From assembly GCA_002478865.1 (NCBI GenBank), contig DLJZ01000013.1, positions 27,242-91,241 of the forward strand: DNA of 64,000 nucleotides, written 5' to 3'. This document shows positions 51,260 to 63,967 of the stretch, piece by piece (position 1 is the stretch's first letter; each line of letters begins with the position of its first letter). Both the position numbers and the translations under genes were made by a program. The stretch is from Hungatella sp. UBA7603. GTDB taxonomy: Bacteria > Bacillota > Clostridia > Lachnospirales > Lachnospiraceae. The notes under the pieces are model-generated. The model was not told where the DNA came from and did not search any database. It saw only the letters and a list, made by a program, of their open reading frames with translations.

Positions 51260-51562
51260 ATGCAAGACAACAAATTTCTTAGTACAGCAAATGATCTTCC
51301 AATGATGGCACTGAAAGAAATTCCAGAACCAAACGCAGATGCAAAGCAGATTGTCGCATTAGTAAAGGAAAGCGGACGGGTCACCGGATATAAGCTATCC
51401 GATGGAAGAATTCTTAATAAGGAAAACGGAGTAGAGCTAGCAAAGCAGGGTGGCATACAAGGTGTGGGCGTTTCCTCCAGAAATGGAAGTGAGTATTTAA
51501 AATCTCTTCCTGATGGCAGTGAAAGTAATAATTTAAGCAGTCTGCCGTCTGTCACAAATTAA
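51260..51562 (+). CDS. DUF3892 protein
   Basis: 100 residues. The DUF3892 core is clear: IVALVKESGRVTGYKLSDGRILNKENGVELAKQGGIQGVGVSSRNGSEYLKSLPDG (about residues 30-85). Function unknown. GGAGGG precedes the ATG and it forms a one-gene unit next to the LicT leader. The TATAAT at 51177-51182 may be its -10. Confidence 0.85.
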   Translation: MQDNKFLSTANDLPMMALKEIPEPNADAKQIVALVKESGRVTGYKLSDGRILNKENGVELAKQGGIQGVGVSSRNGSEYLKSLPDGSESNNLSSLPSVTN

Positions 51563-51615
51563 AATTGGTAATTAGTAATAATGAATAGTAATTTATAGAA
51601 ACTCTAAAAAATATG

Positions 51616-51644
51616 TTGCTAAAATTGCTTTGTTCCACTATACT
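51616..51644 (+). promoter_or_regulatory. Promoter of the licT-PTS-GH1 unit
   Basis: TTGCTA (51616-51621), 17 bases, TATACT (51639-51644): a near-consensus sigma-A promoter just before the antitermination leader. Confidence 0.6.
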
Positions 51645-51653
51645 ATAGTCAGT

Positions 51654-51682
51654 GGATGGTGATTGCGCTAGCAAGCTATACC
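51654..51682 (+). promoter_or_regulatory. RAT antiterminator RNA site for LicT
   Basis: A 29-base element starting GGATGGTGATTGCG and ending in GCTATACC resembles the ribonucleic antiterminator (RAT) of bgl/lic operons. It overlaps the left arm of the terminator that follows, so LicT bound here blocks that terminator. Confidence 0.7.
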
Positions 51683-51742
51683 TGTTTATTATGTTATTTT
51701 GGCTTTTTTAGCCTATAATAGCATAGTAAGCAGGTTTTTTTT
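51680..51742 (+). terminator. Leader terminator controlled by LicT
   Basis: A long stem from ACCTGTTTATTATG...GGC with GCC...CATAGTAAGCAGGT, using several G-T pairs, followed by eight T's. It is overlapped by the RAT site and lies 55 bases before licT. Confidence 0.75.
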
Positions 51743-51796
51743 CGCTAAAAGCAGAATTTTAAAGATGATTTATCACAAGAGATAGGGGTGAAGACC

Positions 51797-52639
51797 ATGA
51801 TCATTTACAAAGTGTTTAATAACAATGCAGTCGTAATTAAAGATGAAAACGGGGTGGAAAAAGTTGTTATGGGCTGCGGTCTGGCCTTCAAAAAGAAGAA
51901 TGGAGACGAGCTGGATGAAAGTAAGATTGATAAGATCTTTGTCCTGTCCGATCCTTTGGTTAACAACCGATTTCAGGAGCTGGTTGCAAGCATTCCCATA
52001 GACTATGTAGAGTTGGGAGAAGAGATTATTGAATATGCTGCGAAGGTCTTGGAAGTGGATTTAAATGACACCATATATCTCTCCCTCATCGATCACCTGC
52101 ATTCCGCTGTGAGACGATTTCAGGAAGGCATCGGGATTAAAAACGCCATTCTCTGGGACATTAGAAAATTTTATAAAAAGGAATTTGAGATTGGGTTAAA
52201 GGCACTGGATATGATTGAAAAACGATTTTCCCTCCGGTTGCCGGAAGACGAAGCTGGATTCATAGCCATTCATTTTGTGGAAGCAGTTACAAGAAAGGGC
52301 GCCGAGGATATTCATCAGGTAGCTGAAATTATATCCGAGATTACAAACATTGTATCTTATAATTTCCACATATTTTTTAACGAAGAATCCTTATATTATT
52401 TTCGTTTCATCACACATTTGAAGTTTTTTGCTCAAAGGTTGTTAGAGGGAAAAACCTATCTTGATGATGAACAAGATGATCTTCTTCAAATCATCAGGAA
52501 AAAATATGTGAATGCATACGAATGCGCAGAAAAAATATGTGAATTTCTCAAGAAGAAGTACAAGTATAACGCATCCAGTGATGAGTTGCTTTATCTGACA
52601 CTACACATCGAACGAGTGGTTTATAAGACTGTTTTATGA
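51797..52639 (+). CDS. licT: LicT/BglG-type transcription antiterminator
   Basis: 280 residues: RNA-binding CAT domain (about 1-55: MIIYKVFNNNAVVIKDENGVEKVVMGCGLAFKKKNGD), then PTS regulation domains PRD1 and PRD2 whose histidines are phosphorylated by the PTS (IDHLHSAVRR; LTLHIERVV). The ATG at 51797 has AGGGGTG 6 bases before it. When a beta-glucoside is taken up by the following PTS, it becomes active and allows read-through of its leader terminator. A CcpA site was not seen. Confidence 0.93.
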   Translation: MIIYKVFNNNAVVIKDENGVEKVVMGCGLAFKKKNGDELDESKIDKIFVLSDPLVNNRFQELVASIPIDYVELGEEIIEYAAKVLEVDLNDTIYLSLIDHLHSAVRRFQEGIGIKNAILWDIRKFYKKEFEIGLKALDMIEKRFSLRLPEDEAGFIAIHFVEAVTRKGAEDIHQVAEIISEITNIVSYNFHIFFNEESLYYFRFITHLKFFAQRLLEGKTYLDDEQDDLLQIIRKKYVNAYECAEKICEFLKKKYKYNASSDELLYLTLHIERVVYKTVL

Positions 52640-52665
52640 CGAGATGGTTACATTAAGTTGGCTAA

Positions 52666-55992
<3,327 letters not shown>

Positions 55993-55998
55993 ACCCAT

Positions 55999-56053
55999 AA
56001 TGGCAGGGAAGGGGTGGAACCGTTTTACATCCATTCCAGCCCTGCCATTTTTA
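55999..56053 (+). terminator. Terminator of the licT-bglP-GH1 operon
   Basis: AATGGCAGGG pairs with CCCTGCCATT and a second inner stem GGTGGAA/TTCC, followed by TTTTTA. The next 170 bases to the GH95 gene carry CTCTTAAGAG-type short palindromes but no clear feature. Confidence 0.8.
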
Positions 56054-56223
56054 TTGGTTAAGAAAGTTCTATGAACTCCCCTATCCAATAAAAAGCACTC
56101 CGTGCAGGATGCGCACGACTCTTAAGAGGAAGATGTCACTGGGGCAAAAGGGAGCAACTAGATAGGATCAATGATCTGCAATCAGCTTTGTCAAAATCAA
56201 TAATATAATAGGGGTAAAGCGAG

Positions 56224-58359
56224 ATGAAGTTATTTTATACCAAACCGGCAATGAAATGGGAAGAAACCTTGCCTATTGGAAATGGCAGTCTTGGTGCCAT
56301 GATATGGGGCGATGCAAAGAAAGAATGTCTGGGACTGAACGAAGAAAGCCTGTGGTCAGGTTATTACCACGATAAGAATAACAATAAGGCTTTTGAACAC
56401 CTTGAAGAGTGCCGTAGGCTCGTAGAAGGGGAAGAGTATGGGCAGGCGGAAAAAGTCATTCGGGAAAATATGTTAGGGGAATATAATGAATCTTATATGC
56501 CTCTTGGCAATCTATATTTTACCTTTGATCATGGAGAAGAGATTAAAAACTACAAACGTTCTCTAGACCTGGAACATTCAGTTTCAAAGGTCAGCTATCA
56601 AGCGGGAGAACATCACTATACAAGAGAATACTTTGCAAGCTATCCAGCTAAGGCAATTTTTATAAAGCTTCAATGTAACAGCCCGGCCTTAAATTTCAAG
56701 GTTTCCTTTGAATCAGAGATGAGCAGTGAGACTACTTATTCCTTAGATGGTTTGAAGATAACGGGTGTTTGTCCAGAGCATGTAGACCCATCCTACATAG
56801 GCGTCAATGAGAACCCTGTGATTCAGGGAGATAAAGGCATGAAGTTTCATGCAGGATTAAAAGTGCTAAAGTGTGATGGAACCATAGAAAAAGAAGAACA
56901 GTCCATAAGTATTTCCAATGCATCGACCGTGATTCTAGCATTTTCTGCGGTAAAAGAGCCAGAATATAATCCTTCCATGTCCTATGACGAGATGAAGGAG
57001 ATACATATTAAAGATTACAGGACCTTATATGAGAAGGTGGAGCTTTATCTTGGTGAAGATAATGATCTTCCAACTGATGAAAGGCTTGAGCGGCTGAGAA
57101 AGGGAGAAGAGGACAATTCTTTGTATGTCTTGTTCTTTCAGTATGGCAGATATCTATTAATCAGCTCATCCAGACAGGGAAGTCTGCCTGCTAATTTACA
57201 GGGGATCTGGAGCTGGCAGTTTCGGGCACCTTGGAGCTGTAACTGGACTACTAACATCAATGCCCAGATGAATTACTGGCTTGCTCAAAGCTGTAATCTT
57301 AAGGAATGCCTGCCTCCTTACTTTGAATTAGTTAACAAGCTTTGTGAGGAAGGAAAAAAGACGGCTAAGATTCATTATAACTGCAGAGGTTTTGTCCATC
57401 ATCACAATGCGGATTACTGGTGCAATACCAATCCAGTCGGTGTGGCCTATGGATATGATCATGGAGAGGAAGAATCTGTTACCTGGTCTATGTGGCCCAT
57501 GGGTGGTGCATGGTTGACTAGCGAGCTTTTCCGGCATTACGAATATAATCCTGATGAGGAATTTTTAAAAGATACCGTGTATCCGGTTTTAAAAGAATCC
57601 GCCATGTTTTTAATAGACTGGCTTTACGAATATGAGGGCAACTATGTAACCTGTCCGTCGACCTCTCCGGAAAATAAGTTTAAAGCGCCATCAGGTGCTC
57701 CTAGTTCAGTGGCTATGTCTTCGGCCATGGATCTTGCTATCATCCGGGAAGTATTTGGGAATTTCCAGAAAACGTGTGAGATCCTAAAGATTGACGACGA
57801 AATTCTAGAAGAAATATCCGAAAGACTTTCAAAGCTTACTCCATTTAAAGTAGGAAGCAAGGGACAGCTCCTTGAATGGAATAAGGAGTTTGAAGAGTGC
57901 GAACCTGGCCACCGTCATCTGTCTCATCTATACGGAATGTTTCCTGGAGAGATATTTGAAGGTGATAAGGAACTTACCAAAGCATGTAAAAAGTCTATGT
58001 CCCTGCGTTTAAGCAGCGGTAGCGGTCATACTGGTTGGAGTTGTGCCTGGATTATTAATTTATTCGCAGTATTAGGGGATGCAGAAAATGCATACCATTA
58101 TTTAAATACTCTTTTGACAAGATCCACCTATGAAAATCTTTGGTCTGCTCATCCGCCGTTTCAGATTGATGGAAACTTTGGAGGAGCTGCTGGATTAGCC
58201 AATATGATGGTTCAGGACCGAAACGGTGAGATTAAGATCTTACCTGCAATGCCAGCTCAATTTGGCACTGGATATGTAAAGGGGCTTAGAATCAAGAACG
58301 GAAAAACAGTGGATATCAATTGGGTAGATGGTGAGCTAGACAGCTATCGGATCTACTGA
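56224..58359 (+). CDS. GH95-like alpha-L-fucosidase/galactosidase
   Basis: 711 residues of GH95: an N-terminal beta-sandwich (about 1-250; WEETLPIGNGSLGAMIWG), linker and (alpha/alpha)6 barrel. The catalytic N344 and N346 sit in NWTTNINAQMNYW, the acid Glu in CPSTSPENKF (E483), and the Asp in FQIDGNFGG. No signal peptide, so it cleaves imported fucosyl or L-galactosyl oligosaccharides from xyloglucan or milk-type glycans. AGGGGTAAAGCG precedes the ATG. A single-gene unit with its own terminator. Confidence 0.88.
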   Translation: MKLFYTKPAMKWEETLPIGNGSLGAMIWGDAKKECLGLNEESLWSGYYHDKNNNKAFEHLEECRRLVEGEEYGQAEKVIRENMLGEYNESYMPLGNLYFTFDHGEEIKNYKRSLDLEHSVSKVSYQAGEHHYTREYFASYPAKAIFIKLQCNSPALNFKVSFESEMSSETTYSLDGLKITGVCPEHVDPSYIGVNENPVIQGDKGMKFHAGLKVLKCDGTIEKEEQSISISNASTVILAFSAVKEPEYNPSMSYDEMKEIHIKDYRTLYEKVELYLGEDNDLPTDERLERLRKGEEDNSLYVLFFQYGRYLLISSSRQGSLPANLQGIWSWQFRAPWSCNWTTNINAQMNYWLAQSCNLKECLPPYFELVNKLCEEGKKTAKIHYNCRGFVHHHNADYWCNTNPVGVAYGYDHGEEESVTWSMWPMGGAWLTSELFRHYEYNPDEEFLKDTVYPVLKESAMFLIDWLYEYEGNYVTCPSTSPENKFKAPSGAPSSVAMSSAMDLAIIREVFGNFQKTCEILKIDDEILEEISERLSKLTPFKVGSKGQLLEWNKEFEECEPGHRHLSHLYGMFPGEIFEGDKELTKACKKSMSLRLSSGSGHTGWSCAWIINLFAVLGDAENAYHYLNTLLTRSTYENLWSAHPPFQIDGNFGGAAGLANMMVQDRNGEIKILPAMPAQFGTGYVKGLRIKNGKTVDINWVDGELDSYRIY

Positions 58360-58380
58360 TGAGGGAATAGAAGTTAAGTA

Positions 58381-58432
58381 AAACGGTGCAAATTAAGTTT
58401 CTGAAATAGAAATTTGTTTGCACCGTTTTTTT
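58381..58432 (+). terminator. Terminator after GH95 gene
   Basis: ACGGTGCAAA...TTTGCACCGT with an inner helical extension (TTTCTG...GAAA) and seven T's. It separates the GH95 gene from the riboswitch unit. Confidence 0.8.
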
Positions 58433-58499
58433 ATCTGGTTTTCAATCCCATGATTTGACTTTATTAAATTAATGTGGTAGTATAGAAAATGAAGTGACA

Positions 58500-58682
58500 T
58501 CAACAAGTGAAGTTTGTAGGAAAATGGCGTAAGCCTACCGAAGGAGTAACACTCTCAGGTGCCCGGAAAGCCGGGTGTGGACTATAAATGGATGTAACTC
58601 TGGAGAATCCCTTTTAAGGGTGCCGAAGGTGTAAGGAACGGGTAAAACTGTTTTAATCTCTCAGGCAAAAGGACAGAGAACC
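58500..58682 (+). promoter_or_regulatory. Tandem glycine riboswitch
   Basis: Two aptamers in a row. The first (about 58505-58585) has TACCGAAGGAG...CTCTCAGGTGCCCGG; the second (about 58608-58680) has CTCTGGAGA...GTGCCGAAGG...CTCTCAGGCAAAAGGACAGAG. These are the conserved cores of the glycine riboswitch family. It precedes an AGCS symporter, so glycine would control import. A terminator at 58724 is the probable expression platform, with glycine binding deciding whether it forms. Confidence 0.9.
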
Positions 58683-58723
58683 TATATGTGATTTTTTTGG
58701 GGTTTTTTTGTGCATTTCCGGAG

Positions 58724-58752
58724 TCAAACCATTTTTTGGTTTGGCTTTTTTA
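58724..58752 (+). terminator. Expression-platform terminator of the glycine riboswitch
   Basis: TCAAACC / GGTTTGG stem with a short loop and a run of six T's, 40 bases after the second aptamer and 50 before the symporter start. Confidence 0.7.
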
Positions 58753-58801
58753 TTTGTTGATGCAAGAAATTTTTGCATAAATTTATAAGGAGTGTTTGAG
58801 T

Positions 58802-60196
58802 ATGGAATGGTTTTCTGGATTGGTCTTAAGTATTAACAAAGTTTTATGGGATGTTTTTTTAATCGTTGTACTGTGTGGCGTAGGTCTTTATTTTACCGTA
58901 AGGACTAGGGGCATACAATTTCGTAGATTTAAGGATAGTTTTCGGATGACCTTTGGGTCCATTACCTTTAAAGGGAAAGAAGCCAGTGAAAAAGAGGGTA
59001 TGACATCCTTCCAATCCCTTCTCACCTCGGTATCAGCGCAAATTGGTACAGGTAATCTTGCTGGTGTTGCCACAGCTATGATATCTGGAGGACCTGGTTC
59101 CGTATTTTGGATGTGGGTCAGCGCGATCTTAGGAATGGCGACCATCTATGCGGAAGCCACTCTAGCTCAGCGTTATAAGACCATAGTGAATGGTGAATTG
59201 GTAGGCGGACCGGTTTATTATATTAGGGCTGCTATCAAAGGCCCAGCGGGGAAAGTGGCAGCGGCAGTTTTCTCTGTGCTCATCATCATCGCCCTTGGTT
59301 TCATGGGGAATATGGTTCAGGCAAACTCGGTAGGAGGAGCCATGGAAGCGGCATTTGGAATTCGTTCTGAATACGTAGGAGTTGCGCTGGCGATTTTATC
59401 ACTTTTAGTCTTTTTAGGCGGTGTAAAACGAATTGTTGCAGTAGCAGAAAAAGTAGTTCCCTTTATGGCAGTTTTCTTTACCTTAGCCTCCCTGATTATT
59501 ATGATCGTAAATTTCCGTAACATCATTCCGGCTTTTTATGATATCTTTGTAGGCGCGTTTAATCCCAAGGCAGTGTTAGGTGGAGTTCTTGGAGTTACGG
59601 TACAAAAAGCCATGCGTTTTGGAATTGCCAGAGGTTTATTCACTCATGAAGCTGGTATGGGATCAACCCCTCATGCTCATGCGCTGGCACGTGTGAAAAA
59701 TCCATGTGAACAGGGGCTTGTTGCTATGATGGGAGTTTTTGTGGATACCATCGTATTGCTACCATTAACTGTGCTTGCTATCTTAACCACTGGTGTTCTT
59801 GGATCTAGAGATGCATCAGGGGAATTTGTAACAGGAATTGAATTGACGCAATCTGCCTTTGCTCAAGTCTTTGGCCATTTTGGTTATGTTATTATAGCGA
59901 TCTGTGTATTTTTCTTTGCATTTGCTACTATTATGGGCTGGTACTTTTTTGGTCTTGCCAATGTGAAGTATCTCTTTGGTAAAAAAGCCATTCCGTTTTA
60001 TGCAGTGATGGTTTCTATCTTTGTGGGAATTGGCTGTGCGCTAAAGGTAGATCTAGTCTGGAGTTTGGCAGATCTCTTCAATGGTCTCATGGTCATTCCG
60101 AACATATTGGCGATTACATTGCTTGGAGGCGTTGTAATAAAGCTTACGAAAGACTGGGAAGCAGGAAAGCCATATGATAAGGAAAATGAACTATAA
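58802..60196 (+). CDS. AGCS-family Na+:alanine/glycine symporter
   Basis: 464 residues with ten or eleven helices. SAQIGTGNLAGVATAMISGGPGSVFWMWVSAILGMAT and the later LFTHEAGMGSTPHAHA are family signatures. The ATG at 58802 has AGGAG 9 bases upstream; a TTG at 58796 is too close. The riboswitch upstream indicates glycine as a natural substrate. In a Stickland-type anaerobe this would feed glycine reduction or cleavage, but no such genes are in the window. Confidence 0.93.
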   Translation: MEWFSGLVLSINKVLWDVFLIVVLCGVGLYFTVRTRGIQFRRFKDSFRMTFGSITFKGKEASEKEGMTSFQSLLTSVSAQIGTGNLAGVATAMISGGPGSVFWMWVSAILGMATIYAEATLAQRYKTIVNGELVGGPVYYIRAAIKGPAGKVAAAVFSVLIIIALGFMGNMVQANSVGGAMEAAFGIRSEYVGVALAILSLLVFLGGVKRIVAVAEKVVPFMAVFFTLASLIIMIVNFRNIIPAFYDIFVGAFNPKAVLGGVLGVTVQKAMRFGIARGLFTHEAGMGSTPHAHALARVKNPCEQGLVAMMGVFVDTIVLLPLTVLAILTTGVLGSRDASGEFVTGIELTQSAFAQVFGHFGYVIIAICVFFFAFATIMGWYFFGLANVKYLFGKKAIPFYAVMVSIFVGIGCALKVDLVWSLADLFNGLMVIPNILAITLLGGVVIKLTKDWEAGKPYDKENEL

Positions 60197-60208
60197 TTAA
60201 GAATATAT

Positions 60209-60247
60209 AATCCCCGTTGACTGGATTGGTCAGCGGGGATTTGCTTT
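60209..60247 (+). terminator. Rho-independent terminator
   Basis: AATCCCCG / CGGGGATT stem with TGAC/GTCA inside, then TTGCTTT. It ends the symporter unit. Confidence 0.7.
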
Positions 60248-60381
60248 ATGTTATAATTTTGTAAACAAATACAAGAAAACTTAAAATTAATTAATGCTTA
60301 CTTAATGGCTTTCTCAAAATAAAGGTATATAATAGGTCTTTGTGGCCCGGCCACACATAGCAGCGTGAGGAGGACATAAGA

Positions 60382-61776
60382 GTGGCATTTAGTAGTTTAG
60401 AGTTTATTTTTCGTTTTTTTCCGGCATTTCTGGCACTCTATTATCTGGTGTCTGAAAAGCATAGAAATAAAGTCCTTCTAATAGGAAGTCTTTGTTTTTA
60501 TGCCTTGAGTGATATTAGATATCTTCCTCTTATTATAGTATCAATTTTCGTCAATTACCTTGTGGTCAGACAGATGATTCGTCATCGCAATCAAGAGAAG
60601 ATCTGGCTTTTTGTTTCCCTGGTGTATAATATAGGGACATTATTTTTCTTTAAATACTCCAATTTCTTAATCGAAAATGTGAATACCCTTTTAAGGATTA
60701 ACCACTATGAGAAAGACCTGCCTCTTTTGAATCTGGGATTACCTTTAGGGATTAGCTTTTATACGTTTCAAATCATCTCATGTGTTGTAGATGTTTATCG
60801 AAAGGAAATAAAAGAAGAACTAACATTTTTTCGGTTCGCTACCTATGTAACCATGTTTCCTAAAATATTATCTGGGCCAATTACTTCTTATGGAGAAATC
60901 TCAGACGAGTTGACAACCAGAAAGTACAACATCTTTAAGATAGAAATGGGACTGAGGCTTTTTATCTTGGGGCTGGGAATGAAGGTTCTTGTTGCAGACC
61001 GTATCGGAATGTTATGGAATGATATACAGACCATAGGTTTTCAAAGTATCTCCACCCCCCTTGCATGGCTCGGTTCCATGGCATACAGTATACAGATTTA
61101 TCTGGATTTTCAAGGATATTCCCTTATGGCGATAGGTATAGGAAGAATGCTGGGATTTCATCTACCAAACAATTTTAATCACCCCTATATGTCTAAATCC
61201 GTCACTGAATTTTGGCGCAGGTGGCATATGACCCTTGGTATGTGGTTTCGAAGCTATGTGTACATTCCTCTTGGTGGAAACCGTTACGGCATGAAACGGC
61301 TTGTTGCAAACCTTCTTGCAGTATGGATTCTTACGGGGCTTTGGCACGGAGCAAGCTGGAATTTTATACTATGGGGATTTTTGTTGTTCCTCTTAATTTT
61401 ACTTGAAAAGCTATTCTATAAGCCCATGCTTGATCGGTCAAGGATTCTAGCAAGACTCTATATGCTTTTTGTGATGCCTGTAACCTGGATGATCTTCGCC
61501 ATCAATGGTAGTAAGAATTTAATAATCTATTTAGGAAGAATGTTTGGATTCAGTCATGGCATTAATGTAAATCAACATGATTATATTCGATATCTAAGTC
61601 AATATAAATGGCTGTTTCTCATTGGAGGTTTTCTTTGCTTCCCTTATGGAAGAAGGTTATTTAATCGGTTTCAGAACAGCCTGGCGTGTACCATATTCCT
61701 GTTGTTCTTATTCTGGTACTCCGTGTACCTTATTTCCAATGGGGTAAATAATCCCTTCCTATATTTTAAGTTTTAG
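60382..61776 (+). CDS. MBOAT O-acyltransferase (AlgI/DltB-like)
   Basis: 464 residues with about eleven helices. It shows the MBOAT signature: GLPLGISFYTFQIISCVVDVYR, MFPKILSGPI, YSIQIYLDFQGYSLMAIG, FWRRWHMTLGMWFRSYVYIPLGG and the catalytic His in GLWHGASWNF. The start is a GTG, chosen because GAGGAGG lies 8 bases upstream. With the SGNH protein after it, it probably transfers acetyl or other acyl groups across the membrane to a wall polysaccharide; the acceptor is unknown. Confidence 0.92.
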   Translation: MAFSSLEFIFRFFPAFLALYYLVSEKHRNKVLLIGSLCFYALSDIRYLPLIIVSIFVNYLVVRQMIRHRNQEKIWLFVSLVYNIGTLFFFKYSNFLIENVNTLLRINHYEKDLPLLNLGLPLGISFYTFQIISCVVDVYRKEIKEELTFFRFATYVTMFPKILSGPITSYGEISDELTTRKYNIFKIEMGLRLFILGLGMKVLVADRIGMLWNDIQTIGFQSISTPLAWLGSMAYSIQIYLDFQGYSLMAIGIGRMLGFHLPNNFNHPYMSKSVTEFWRRWHMTLGMWFRSYVYIPLGGNRYGMKRLVANLLAVWILTGLWHGASWNFILWGFLLFLLILLEKLFYKPMLDRSRILARLYMLFVMPVTWMIFAINGSKNLIIYLGRMFGFSHGINVNQHDYIRYLSQYKWLFLIGGFLCFPYGRRLFNRFQNSLACTIFLLFLFWYSVYLISNGVNNPFLYFKF

Positions 61777-61803
61777 AAGTACATATATGATGAAAGGGTT
61801 AGA

Positions 61804-62754
61804 ATGAAACAATTAAAAGATTTTAAAAGATACCGTTTGCTTGCACTCATTTTTGTTAGCACCTTGATTCTGTCGTCCATTGGATTTGCAGGGAAAAATA
61901 CGGTATATGCAGATAATACAATTGATTTGTTGAAGTTTCCTCAGCTTATGGTAGTCTTTGAGGGGATAAAGCAGGGGAGATACCCATGGGATGTTTTAAC
62001 TCAACCATCTAAAACAGAGGAAGTATCAAAAGAGATGGAGATGAAAAAGGAGGAGGTGCTGGTCACAGAGCCTGTTGGGGAAGAGGAGGCTGCCCAGGCA
62101 GAAGTGGAGACTGAATCAACGAAAGAGGCAACCCCTTCCCAGGTTCAAGAAACCACTCCATTTACAAAAGTAGATGAAAGTTATTTTGATGATGCCTTAT
62201 TTATCGGGGATTCCAGGACGGTTGGTCTGTCTGAGTATTCCAATTGGAAAAATCCAGTTTATTATGCCGATGTAGGCCTTACGGTATATCATGTATTTGA
62301 TAAAGAGATCGCAAATGTAAATGGTGAGACTATGAATATAGACCAGGCCCTTCAAAGGCAGAAATTTGGTAAGATCTATATTATGCTGGGGATCAATGAA
62401 CTTGGAAGAGGGACCACGGAAACATTTGCAACGAAGTATAGCCAGGTAATTGGAAGAATCAGAGAGCTCCAGCCAGATGCAATCATTTTCATTGAAGGAA
62501 TTATGGGAGTTTCCAAGAAAAAATCAGATTCAGACCCCATATTTAACAATAAGAACATACAGGAAAGAAATGCAGCAATAGAGTCTCTGGCAGATAATAG
62601 TTCTGTCTATTATATTGATGTAAATGAGGTCATTATGGATGCTTCTGGTGGAATACCTTCGGAATATACCTTCGATAATGTTCATTTAAAGGCGGCTTAC
62701 TATAGTATTTGGACAAATTATTTGATGGAGCACGGCGTCATAAGAAAACCTTAA
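61804..62754 (+). CDS. SGNH/GDSL-like acyl-transfer partner
   Basis: 316 residues. An N-terminal membrane anchor (about 12-30, LLALIFVSTLILSSIGFAG), an acidic linker (about 55-115, rich in Glu and Thr), then the SGNH domain: block I FIGDSRTVGLS, block III MLGINELGRG and block V FDNVHLKAAYY (Asp-x2-His). Outside the cell it would receive the acyl group moved by the MBOAT 28 bases upstream. The linker spans the wall. Substrate unknown. Confidence 0.9.
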   Translation: MKQLKDFKRYRLLALIFVSTLILSSIGFAGKNTVYADNTIDLLKFPQLMVVFEGIKQGRYPWDVLTQPSKTEEVSKEMEMKKEEVLVTEPVGEEEAAQAEVETESTKEATPSQVQETTPFTKVDESYFDDALFIGDSRTVGLSEYSNWKNPVYYADVGLTVYHVFDKEIANVNGETMNIDQALQRQKFGKIYIMLGINELGRGTTETFATKYSQVIGRIRELQPDAIIFIEGIMGVSKKKSDSDPIFNNKNIQERNAAIESLADNSSVYYIDVNEVIMDASGGIPSEYTFDNVHLKAAYYSIWTNYLMEHGVIRKP

Positions 62755-62895
62755 GGAAACAAAATACAAATTATAATAATCCGGGTATTCTCATAATACT
62801 TATTTTATATTATAATTTAATAAGTCTGCTTAATTTGGTGAAAAGTGGTACATAATGGATAAAACCCAGTTTTGGGGAATAGAGAGGCATTCTGG

Positions 62896-63912
62896 ATGAA
62901 TCGATTTGATGATATTGTTAATAACACTCTGGCAAAAAAGATTTTAAGTATTATATTGCTTGCCCTGTTTATGTATTTATTTCGGGGAATGTTTAATCAG
63001 CTTCTGCTCATTTTTATTATTACATTTATTTTAGGGCAGTTGCAAAAATATATATACGATAAGGTGAATGCCCGTATAAAAGTTAGCCGTAAGCTGATCA
63101 CGATCCTGATGTATCTGGTGATTCTTCTGATTTTTACGATCAGCGGAATCGTTTACATTCCAAAGGTTACTCAGCAGTTATTTGATATTGTCAATCTGAT
63201 CTCTAAGTTTGACTTAAATCAAGTACAATCAGAAATAAATATTAGTATTATTAACAGCATTCCAAAGGAACAAATTGACGGATATATCCGGATGGCTGAA
63301 AGTCATCTTCTTGGTTTTGTTGCAACCGCTGGTACTTTCAGCATTAATTTAGTGCTTTCTTTCTTAATCAGCTTTCTCTTTTTATTAGAGCGGGATGAGA
63401 TTCTTGGTTTTTTAAAGCACATGGAAAACAGCAAGGTGTCTTTTCTCTATGAGTACTTTGTATTTTACGGCAAAAAGTTTTTAAATTCCTTTGGTAAGGT
63501 GATTGAATTACAGATTGTTATTGCTTTTATTAATTCACTATTGTCTGTTTTGGCTCTTACGATTATGGGCTTTCCTCAGACGCTGGGCCTTGGGGCTATG
63601 ATATTTATTCTAGGTTTGATTCCAGTAGCAGGAGTGATTATTTCTCTCGTTCCTCTTACCATTATTGCATTTAATATAGGTGGTGCGATCAAGATTATTG
63701 AAGTAATTGTGATGATCGTTGTGCTTCATTCTCTGGAGACTTACGTGTTAAATCCTAAATTGATGTCGGCCAAAACAAAGATACCCGTATTTTTAGTCTT
63801 TCTTATTCTGTTGGTGAGTGAACATTATATTGGAGTTTGGGGACTTCTTTTTGGAATTCCACTGTTTATGTTCTTTTTGGATATTTTAGATATTAAGGTA
63901 AAAGATAAATAG
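62896..63912 (+). CDS. AI-2E family transporter
   Basis: 338 residues with seven or eight membrane segments; the C-terminal pattern LETYVLNPKLMSAKTKIP and GVWGLLFGIPLF is that of AI-2E/YdiK-type proteins. The ATG at 62896 has GAGAGG 8 bases upstream. The family name reflects early annotation; some members are efflux pumps or Na+/H+ exchangers, so the role is open. It is complete, unlike the remnant at the start of the window. Confidence 0.88.
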   Translation: MNRFDDIVNNTLAKKILSIILLALFMYLFRGMFNQLLLIFIITFILGQLQKYIYDKVNARIKVSRKLITILMYLVILLIFTISGIVYIPKVTQQLFDIVNLISKFDLNQVQSEINISIINSIPKEQIDGYIRMAESHLLGFVATAGTFSINLVLSFLISFLFLLERDEILGFLKHMENSKVSFLYEYFVFYGKKFLNSFGKVIELQIVIAFINSLLSVLALTIMGFPQTLGLGAMIFILGLIPVAGVIISLVPLTIIAFNIGGAIKIIEVIVMIVVLHSLETYVLNPKLMSAKTKIPVFLVFLILLVSEHYIGVWGLLFGIPLFMFFLDILDIKVKDK

Positions 63913-63925
63913 AAGAATACTAAAT

Positions 63926-63967
63926 AAATCCAACCGTTTTCCTTAAAGGAACGGTTGGATTTATTTT
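63926..63967 (+). terminator. Rho-independent terminator
   Basis: AAATCCAACCGTTTTCC / GGAACGGTTGGATTT, an almost perfect 14-bp stem with a short loop, followed by ATTTTTG. It ends the AI-2E gene at the window edge. Confidence 0.85.
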
